Shown here: in pieces, positions 27,834 to 33,855 of the stretch
How positions within the stretch are numbered: position 1 is the first letter of the stretch
How the letters are laid out: the number at the start of each line of letters is the position of its first letter
DNA from: Gammaproteobacteria bacterium HGW-Gammaproteobacteria-2
GTDB lineage: Bacteria > Pseudomonadota > Gammaproteobacteria > Xanthomonadales > Xanthomonadaceae
Direction: 5' to 3'
NCBI GenBank assembly: GCA_002840015.1
Contig: PGZE01000025.1
Location: forward strand, 1-33,855
DNA: 33,855 nucleotides
The notes under the pieces: model-generated
The model's input: only the letters and a program-made list of their open reading frames with translations
What the model was told of the DNA's origin: nothing
Databases searched by the model: none
Position numbers and translations under genes: made by a program

Positions 27834-29279
27834 GTGTCCAGTCGAACCGGTTTTTCGAGATACGCCCTGATTCAGCGTGTGCATGGCTTCGCCGTAGCTT
27901 GCCTGCTGCTGGCGACCAGCCCGTTGGCCGCTGCCGATGGCCACGCCGCGCTGCTCGATCGCATCGATGCCATTCGCCGCGCGCACGGCATTGCCGCCGC
28001 TGCGGTGGTGCTGGTCGATGGCGATGGTGTGTTGGCGCAGCGCAGTGTCGGCGTTACCGACTGGCACAGCGCGACCCCGGTTGATGCCGACACCCGCTAC
28101 AAGGTCGGCTCGGTATCCAAGGTGTTCACCGCGTTGGCGATACAGATCGCGGCGCGGCAGGGAATCGTGGCGCTCGATCAACCGCTACAGCAAACCCTTG
28201 CCAACCCGCCGTGGCAAAACCGCTGGCGGGCAACGCGGCCGCTCACGCTGGCAATGTTGCTCGAACACAGCGCCGGCTGGTTCGACATGGGCCGCGCCGA
28301 GTTCGACAGCGCCGACCCGACGCCGCTGACGTTGCCGCAGGCGTTGGCGCTCAACCCCGCTTCCCGGATCAGCCAGTGGCCGCCGGGCATGCATGCCAGC
28401 TATTCCAACACCGGGCCGGGTGTGGCTGGATACGTGCTGGAACAGGCCAGTGGCGTGTCGTTTGAAGCCTTCACCCAGCGCCATGTTTTTTCGCCGTTGC
28501 AATTGCATTCGGCCAGTTTCTTGCGCGATGCCGCCACCCGCCAGCATCTGGCGCAGGGTTACGACAGCGATGGCCGAACCCCGATCCCGTACTGGCACAT
28601 TGCCTATCGCCCGGCCGGTGGCTTGAACATCACCGCGGCCGACATGGGCCGCTTCGTGCGCTTCATGCTCAATCGCGGCAGCCGCGATGGCGTGCGTGTG
28701 CTCGACCCGGCGCAGATCGCGCGCATGGAACAGCCACGCACCACGCTGGCGGCGCGCCATGGGCTGCCCCTGGGTTATGGCCTCGGCATCGAGGCCACTG
28801 CGCATCACGGCCATGTGTTGTATACGCACGGCGGCGATGGTGATGGTTATCTGTCGCGCTTTGGCTACAGCCGTGAATCCGGCCGTGGTTACTTCGTGGT
28901 CATCACCGCTTTCAATCGCCGCGCCCATGCCGCGATCACTGCGGCGTTGGCCGATTGGCTGGTAGCGCCGCTGCCGCCGGTTGCCGCAGCACCCGAGCGC
29001 GTGCTGCCACTCAAAAACATGCAGGCGTTGACCGGCGAATATCAGCTCGCCAGCACCCGCTTTGCCCGTCCCGATTGGCAACAGCAAACCCTGCGCATCG
29101 TGTTGCGTGAAGGCCGGCTGCACACGCAGCGCCCCGGTGAATCGGCGCGCGTGCTGATCGCGCTCGGTGATGATCTGTTTCGCCGTGAGGATGAAGCCAT
29201 CGCCAGCACCGTGCTGGCACTCGACGCCGACGGCAGCGCGGTGTTGCAGGGGGCGATGGGTAACTGGCTGCGACAATAA
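27834..29279 (+). CDS. Secreted serine hydrolase, beta-lactamase / penicillin-binding family
   Basis: Protein of 481 residues with a signal peptide (VHGFAVACLLLATSPLAAAD) and the class C beta-lactamase / DD-peptidase fold. The nucleophile is in the SxxK motif VGSVSKVFTALA, the YxN motif is in MHASYSNTGPGVAGYVLEQA, and HGGDGDGY stands in for the KTG-like third motif. A C-terminal beta domain of about 90 residues follows the catalytic part. Natural substrates of such enzymes range from peptides to esters, so no activity is assigned. I chose the GTG at 27834 because GGAG lies eight bases upstream; a TTG at 27777 is the alternative. It stands alone before zwf. Confidence 0.87.
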   Translation: MSSRTGFSRYALIQRVHGFAVACLLLATSPLAAADGHAALLDRIDAIRRAHGIAAAAVVLVDGDGVLAQRSVGVTDWHSATPVDADTRYKVGSVSKVFTALAIQIAARQGIVALDQPLQQTLANPPWQNRWRATRPLTLAMLLEHSAGWFDMGRAEFDSADPTPLTLPQALALNPASRISQWPPGMHASYSNTGPGVAGYVLEQASGVSFEAFTQRHVFSPLQLHSASFLRDAATRQHLAQGYDSDGRTPIPYWHIAYRPAGGLNITAADMGRFVRFMLNRGSRDGVRVLDPAQIARMEQPRTTLAARHGLPLGYGLGIEATAHHGHVLYTHGGDGDGYLSRFGYSRESGRGYFVVITAFNRRAHAAITAALADWLVAPLPPVAAAPERVLPLKNMQALTGEYQLASTRFARPDWQQQTLRIVLREGRLHTQRPGESARVLIALGDDLFRREDEAIASTVLALDADGSAVLQGAMGNWLRQ

Positions 29280-29391
29280 ATGATCCGGCATGACAACCAC
29301 GCATACGAATGCACGGCCGCAGCGGGCCGATAGTGCGCGATAATCCAAGTGATAATCACAATTCGCGTCAATCCAATCGAGAGGGAAATCC

Positions 29392-30840
29392 GTGCACGAG
29401 ACTTTGCTGTTGTTCGGCGCCACCGGTGATCTGGCCCAGCGCTATTTGTTTCAGTCGTTGCTGAATCTACTGCGTGATCGCCTGTTGCCGCCGGGGTTTC
29501 GTGTCTACGCGATTGCCCGTCAGGATCTGGGCACCGAGGGTTTTCGCGCCAGCCTCGGTGAGCGGTTGGCAAAAAGTGGCGCACCGGCGGCTGACATCGC
29601 GGAAATGCTGTCGCGCTGCGAATACTTCAATGTCGATCTGGCCGACCCAAAACTGGTGGCCGAGCGGCTGGCATTTTTGAGCGGCCGCGACTGCGTGAGT
29701 TACCTTTCCACGCCGCCGAGCTTGTACGTGCCGATCACCCAGGGCCTGAAGGCCGCTGGCTTGCTCGACGCGCCATCGCGGCTGGTGCTGGAAAAACCGA
29801 TCGGCCGCGATCTGGCCAGTGCCCGCAAGATCATGGCAGCGGTCAGCGAATGCGTCAGCGAAGACCGCGTGTTCCGCATCGATCATTATTTGGGCAAGGC
29901 GCCGGTGCAGAACCTGCTGGCCCTGCGTTTTGGCAATGCCTTGCTCGAAGCGGTATGGCATCACCGCTGGATTGCATCGGTTGACATCATGGTGGCCGAG
30001 ACCGATGGCGTGGATGGCCGTGAGGGCTACTACGCCAATTACGGCGCGCTGCGCGACATGGTACAAAACCACATTCTGCAACTGCTGTGCCTGATCGCGA
30101 TGGAGCCGCCGTCGGCACTCGATGCCGATTCGGTGCGCAATGAAAAGCTCAAGGTGCTGCGCGCACTGCGGCCGATGACCGCCGAGCGCGTCAATCTCGA
30201 CAGCGTGCGCGGTGTGTATCAGGCCGGCGTGGTCGGTGGCAAGCCGGTGGTCGGCTTCAAGGCGCCAACGCCGGAAGCAGAAGACTGCGAAACCTATGTC
30301 GCGCTGGTCGCGCACATCGACAACTGGCGCTGGGCCGGAGTGCCGTTCCGGCTGCGCACCGGCAAGCGCATGGCCGATCGCTGTTCGGAAGTGGTGATCA
30401 CCTTCCGCGACACTTCGCACTGGATTTTCGAGCAACCCAGCCGCGAAAAATCCACGCCCAACCGGCTGGTGTTCCGTTTGCAGCCCGAGGAAAACATCGA
30501 ACTGACCCTGATGAGCAGCCTCGCCGCGCCGGAATGGGGTGCGCTGGAATTGCAGCCGCTGCCGCTGGATCTGTCCATGCCGATCAACCTGCGCCGCCGC
30601 ATTGCCTACGAGCGCCTGCTGCTGGATGCCTTCCACGGCAACCCGGCCTTGTTCGTGCGCAACGATGAGGTGGAAGCGGCGTGGACCTGGATCGACAGCG
30701 TGGCCGATGCCTGGAAGCAGGCGGGCACGCCGTTGCAACCGTACATGGCCGGCTCGTGGGGGCCGGAAGCCGCTGTCAGCATCGCGCCCGAGGGCAGCAT
30801 CGGTGGTCGCCGCCGCGGCCGCAATGGTGGCGGCGCGTGA
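29392..30840 (+). CDS. zwf: Glucose-6-phosphate 1-dehydrogenase
   Basis: Oxidises glucose 6-phosphate to 6-phosphogluconolactone with NADP, the entry to the Entner-Doudoroff and pentose phosphate routes. The 482-residue protein shows the cofactor motif LFGATGDLAQRYL, EKPIGRDL and the active-site signature RIDHYLGK (residues 162-169). The start is the GTG at 29392, preceded by AGAGGGAAA with good spacing. The C-terminus ends in a basic, glycine-rich tail (GGRRRGRNGGGA) of unclear meaning. Its stop overlaps the glk start (GTGA). Two GATAATC copies 12 bp apart upstream (29339 and 29351) could be regulatory, but no firm promoter is seen. Confidence 0.97.
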   Translation: MHETLLLFGATGDLAQRYLFQSLLNLLRDRLLPPGFRVYAIARQDLGTEGFRASLGERLAKSGAPAADIAEMLSRCEYFNVDLADPKLVAERLAFLSGRDCVSYLSTPPSLYVPITQGLKAAGLLDAPSRLVLEKPIGRDLASARKIMAAVSECVSEDRVFRIDHYLGKAPVQNLLALRFGNALLEAVWHHRWIASVDIMVAETDGVDGREGYYANYGALRDMVQNHILQLLCLIAMEPPSALDADSVRNEKLKVLRALRPMTAERVNLDSVRGVYQAGVVGGKPVVGFKAPTPEAEDCETYVALVAHIDNWRWAGVPFRLRTGKRMADRCSEVVITFRDTSHWIFEQPSREKSTPNRLVFRLQPEENIELTLMSSLAAPEWGALELQPLPLDLSMPINLRRRIAYERLLLDAFHGNPALFVRNDEVEAAWTWIDSVADAWKQAGTPLQPYMAGSWGPEAAVSIAPEGSIGGRRRGRNGGGA

Positions 30841-31835
30841 GCGCACACACGCCAGCGCTGCTGGCCGATATCGGCGGCACCAATGCGCGCTTCGCACTGG
30901 CCGATACGCATGCGCCGATGCCGTTGCTCAGCGATTCCATCCGTGATTACCGGGTGCGCGATTTTGATTCGCTGGCGGCAGCGGCGCAACGTTATTTGAG
31001 CGACATCGGCGCCAGCGCGCAGCGCGCATTCTTCGCGGTGGCCGGGCGGGTGGATGGCGACAGCGTGCGCATGACCAACCACCACTGGCATGTCAGCCTG
31101 CAACAGACACAGGCCGATCTGGGCCTCGACGCGTTGCGCGTAATCAACGATTTTTACGCGCTGGCGATGGGGGTGCCGCTGCTCGGGCCGGAAAGCCTGA
31201 TTACCATCGGCCCGGAAGGTACTACCGACTCGGGCCGCTGCGACAAGGTGTGGGCGGTGCTGGGGCCGGGCACCGGCCTCGGCTGGGCCGCACTGATGCA
31301 ATTTGGCGATCATTATCACGTGCTGGAAACCGAAGGCGGGCACATCGGTTTTGCTCCGCGCAGCGAAGAAGAAGCCGCGCTGCTGGCGCAGTTGCACACC
31401 TATTTTGTGCGCGTATCCAACGAGCGTCTGGTGTGCGGTGCGGGCCTGCGCAATATCCATCAGGCATTGGCGGCAATGGCCGGCGAACCGGCCGAGGATT
31501 TGAGCCCGGAGCAGATCAGCGCTTACGCCCGCGACGGCAGCGATCCGCTGTGCGTGAAAACGCTGGAAACCTTCATCCGCGTGTTTGGTGCGGTGGCCGG
31601 CGATTCGGTGCTCGGTTTTGGTGCCTGGGATGGCGTGTATCTGGCCGGTGGCCTGGTGCCACATCTGCTGCCGTGGCTGCAAGGCCCGGCCTTCCGCGAG
31701 CGCTTCGAGGACAAGGGCCGCTTCCAGAGCGCGATGCAGCGGGTGCCAACCAAAGCCATCATCCACCCGCAACCGGGCCTGCTCGGTGCGGCGGCAGTGG
31801 CGCAGCGGCATATGCGCAAGCGCGGGCTGGCATGA
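30837..31835 (+). CDS. glk: Glucokinase
   Basis: Phosphorylates glucose to glucose 6-phosphate with ATP. The 332-residue protein is the proteobacterial Glk type, with the phosphate motif LLADIGGTNARFAL, the catalytic aspartate in INDFYALAMG, GPGTGLGWA, the TEGGHIGFAPRSEEE segment and the adenosine-side AGGLVPHL. It starts at a GTG at 30837, overlapping the zwf stop, and ends overlapping the pgl start (ATGA), so translation is coupled through the operon. This supplies the substrate of zwf within the same transcript. Confidence 0.96.
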   Translation: MSAHTPALLADIGGTNARFALADTHAPMPLLSDSIRDYRVRDFDSLAAAAQRYLSDIGASAQRAFFAVAGRVDGDSVRMTNHHWHVSLQQTQADLGLDALRVINDFYALAMGVPLLGPESLITIGPEGTTDSGRCDKVWAVLGPGTGLGWAALMQFGDHYHVLETEGGHIGFAPRSEEEAALLAQLHTYFVRVSNERLVCGAGLRNIHQALAAMAGEPAEDLSPEQISAYARDGSDPLCVKTLETFIRVFGAVAGDSVLGFGAWDGVYLAGGLVPHLLPWLQGPAFRERFEDKGRFQSAMQRVPTKAIIHPQPGLLGAAAVAQRHMRKRGLA

Positions 31836-32566
31836 GCACGGTACACACCACCCGTTCACTATCGCCGGCGTGGCATGGCCATGACGATGTCGCAGCGTGG
31901 GCCGACGCTGCCGCAACACAGATCGCGCAGCAATTGCACCGCGATCTGCAAACCCAGCCGCAGGCATTGCTGTTGTTGTCCGGCGGCAGTACCCCGGAGC
32001 CGGTGTATCGCGCCTTGGCCGCGCAAGTACTGGATTGGTCGCGGGTGATCGTGGCCCTGGTCGATGAGCGTTTCGTACCACCCGATAGCCCAGGCAGCAA
32101 TGGCCGCTTGCTCGCCGCAGTATTCGCGCAAGGCCCGGCCGCCGCCGCAACGATCTGGCCGTTGGTTGAATCCGGGCTGAGTTTGCCGGACTGTGTCGAG
32201 CAGGCCAATGCCCGCCTCGCCGTGATGGGCCTGGTGCCCAGCGTGGTGGTGTTTGGCATGGGTGAGGATGGCCATACCGCCTCGTTGTTCCCCGGTGCGA
32301 TTGGTCTGGATGCAGCGCTGCATGCCAGTGCGGCTTACATCGCGTTTGACGCCAGCGGTTGCCCGGTGGCCGGCGACTACAGCCAGCGCATCACCCTGAC
32401 GCCGTCGGGTTGGCGCGCGGCGCATGCGCGTTTGCTGCTGATCCGTGGCCAGCGCAAACGCGAGGTGTTCGAGCACGCGCTGGCCACCGGTGAGGTCAGT
32501 CACACCCCTGTTGTGGCAGCGGCTGCCGAAGGCGCTGTTCCACTGCACGTACATTGGAGTCCATGA
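31832..32566 (+). CDS. pgl: 6-phosphogluconolactonase, DevB type
   Basis: Hydrolyses 6-phosphogluconolactone to 6-phosphogluconate. The 244-residue protein belongs to the glucosamine-6-phosphate isomerase-related family. Visible motifs are [48 protein letters not shown] and a C-terminal [15 protein letters not shown]. The ATG at 31832 overlaps the glk stop. It lies between glk and edd in pathway order, one base before the edd start. Confidence 0.96.
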   Translation: MSTVHTTRSLSPAWHGHDDVAAWADAAATQIAQQLHRDLQTQPQALLLLSGGSTPEPVYRALAAQVLDWSRVIVALVDERFVPPDSPGSNGRLLAAVFAQGPAAAATIWPLVESGLSLPDCVEQANARLAVMGLVPSVVVFGMGEDGHTASLFPGAIGLDAALHASAAYIAFDASGCPVAGDYSQRITLTPSGWRAAHARLLLIRGQRKREVFEHALATGEVSHTPVVAAAAEGAVPLHVHWSP

Positions 32567-32567
32567 C

Positions 32568-33855
32568 ATGAGCATTCATCCCCAACTTGCTGCCATTACC
32601 GAGCGCATCCGCGAGCGTAGCCGCACATCGCGCGCCGCCTATCTGGCCCATATCGATGCCGCACGCGGCAATGGCCCGGCACGCGGCGCGCTGGGCTGCG
32701 GCAATCTGGCGCACGGTTTTGCCGCCTGCGGCACGGATGACAAAGCCAAATTGCGCTCCGGCATCAGCCCCAACATTGGCATTGTCAGTGCATACAACGA
32801 CATGCTCTCGGCGCATCAGCCGTACGAAAACTATCCGCAAAAGATTCGCGAACATGCGCGCGCCATCGGTGCCACCGCGCAGATGGCTGGCGGCGTACCG
32901 GCGATGTGCGACGGGGTGACGCAGGGCCGGCCCGGAATGGACCTGTCGCTGTTCAGCCGCGACGTGATTGCCGAAGCCACCGCGATTGCACTCAGTCACG
33001 ACATGTTCGATGCGGTGCTGTGCCTCGGCATCTGCGACAAGATCGTTCCCGGCCTGCTGATCGGCACCTTGGCATTTGGTCATCTACCGGTGTTGTTCGT
33101 GCCGTCCGGGCCGATGCCCAGCGGCATCCCCAATGCCGAAAAGGCGGCGGTGCGTGAGCGTTATGCAGCCGGTGAAGCCAGCCGCGCTGAACTGCTGGAA
33201 GCCGAGGCGAAGTCGTATCACGCGCCGGGCACCTGCACCTTTTATGGCACCGCCAATTCCAACCAGTCACTGCTCGAAGCGATGGGTTTGCAATTGCCCG
33301 GTTCGTCGTTCGTGGCACCCGACACGCCGTTGCGCGAAGCACTCACTGCCGCCGCAGTCGAACGCGCCGCCGATATCACCGCACTGGGCGCAGACTATCG
33401 CCCGATCGGGCAGTTGATCGATGAGCGCGCCATCGTCAATGCCATCGTCATGCTGATGGCGACCGGTGGCTCGACCAACCACACCATTCATTGGGTTGCA
33501 GTGGCGCGCGCGGCCGGTATCCAGATCGACTGGACCGACTACGATGAACTGGCGGCGATCACGCCGCTGCTGACCCGCATCTATCCCAATGGTGCCGCCG
33601 ACGTAAATCACTTCGATGCCGCTGGCGGTTTGCCGTTCGTCACCCGCGAGTTGATTGCCGCCGGCCTGCTGCACGCCGACATCATCACCGTTGCCAACAG
33701 CAAGCAGGGGCTGCACGCCTACTGCCAAAGCCCGTGGCTGCACGACGGCAAACTAAGCTGGCGCGAGGCACCGGCCAGCACTGGCGATGACAGCGTGCTG
33801 CGCCCGGTCAGCGCGCCGTTCGATGGCCACGGCGGCCTGAAGCTGCTCAGCGGCA
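32568..33855 (+). CDS. edd: Phosphogluconate dehydratase, 3' end outside window
   Basis: Dehydrates 6-phosphogluconate to 2-keto-3-deoxy-6-phosphogluconate, the key Entner-Doudoroff step. It is an IlvD/Edd-family protein with a 4Fe-4S cluster. The frame is open for 429 codons to the window edge, with [65 protein letters not shown] and [20 protein letters not shown] followed by [14 protein letters not shown]. The family is about 600 residues, so roughly 170 are missing. The ATG at 32568 sits just after the pgl stop. An eda gene is expected next but lies outside. Confidence 0.96.
   Translation, partial: MSIHPQLAAITERIRERSRTSRAAYLAHIDAARGNGPARGALGCGNLAHGFAACGTDDKAKLRSGISPNIGIVSAYNDMLSAHQPYENYPQKIREHARAIGATAQMAGGVPAMCDGVTQGRPGMDLSLFSRDVIAEATAIALSHDMFDAVLCLGICDKIVPGLLIGTLAFGHLPVLFVPSGPMPSGIPNAEKAAVRERYAAGEASRAELLEAEAKSYHAPGTCTFYGTANSNQSLLEAMGLQLPGSSFVAPDTPLREALTAAAVERAADITALGADYRPIGQLIDERAIVNAIVMLMATGGSTNHTIHWVAVARAAGIQIDWTDYDELAAITPLLTRIYPNGAADVNHFDAAGGLPFVTRELIAAGLLHADIITVANSKQGLHAYCQSPWLHDGKLSWREAPASTGDDSVLRPVSAPFDGHGGLKLLSG

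Noticed and set aside
29467..32150. Two long minus-strand frames opposite zwf, glk and pgl
   Set aside because: They lie wholly under confidently assigned enzymes and have shadow-like composition.

Overview
The window is GC-rich, densely packed chromosomal DNA from a gammaproteobacterium. The gene sets and orders fit the Xanthomonadales (Lysobacterales) best: an Entner-Doudoroff operon zwf-glk-pgl-edd, aroK-aroB-(WGR protein)-hemE, apaG-apaH-folA, and waaA divergent from a lipid A acyltransferase. REP-like GTGGGAGC / GTCGCCCAC repeats and GGGACTC heptads in the gaps point the same way. This placement is inference from gene content; there is no rRNA gene in the window and no tRNA gene was recognised.

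Layout. 65-5190: a deoxynucleoside salvage operon, deoC, a two-domain ALDH16-type aldehyde dehydrogenase, deoA and cdd. Together these deaminate cytidine or deoxycytidine, phosphorolyse thymidine, cleave deoxyribose 5-phosphate and plausibly oxidise the acetaldehyde released. 5191-5474: repeats. 5475-7216: apaG, apaH and convergent folA. 7217-9561: a heptad-repeat hairpin, a lipoprotein, a GNAT acetyltransferase and a convergent epimerase-like protein. 9600-12772: aroK, aroB, a WGR protein, a disrupted hemE and a PspC-domain protein. 12981-19385: sua5 followed by an LPS block (waaA, an LpxL-like acyltransferase, a frameshifted family-2 glycosyltransferase, an O-antigen-ligase-like protein and a family-4 glycosyltransferase). 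19420-22492: a zinc-finger protein, YceI, a RutE-like nitroreductase, a repeat-rich gap and an ELM1-family protein.

22578-25245 is the atypical part. A 3' remnant of katG abuts an AT-richer segment that holds a second family-2 glycosyltransferase, a MITE-like repeat, a possible gene remnant, an orphan secreted protein, a cluster of short tandem duplications and a tiny hydrophobic ORF. An orphan XRE regulator follows at 25246. The backbone resumes with fadH (minus strand), a second MITE-like copy, a penicillin-binding-protein-like serine hydrolase, and the coupled zwf-glk-pgl-edd operon, which runs off the right edge.

Two genes are visibly broken in this sequence. hemE has lost roughly 28 nt of conserved coding sequence out of frame. 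The LPS glycosyltransferase at 16285-17051 is frameshifted by a perfect 8-bp tandem duplication. The intact homologue of that glycosyltransferase in the AT-rich segment makes a replacement scenario possible. No clearly new multi-gene system was found; the most distinctive items are these lesions, the eukaryote-like deoC next to ALDH16, the composite repeats and the katG-bounded insertion.
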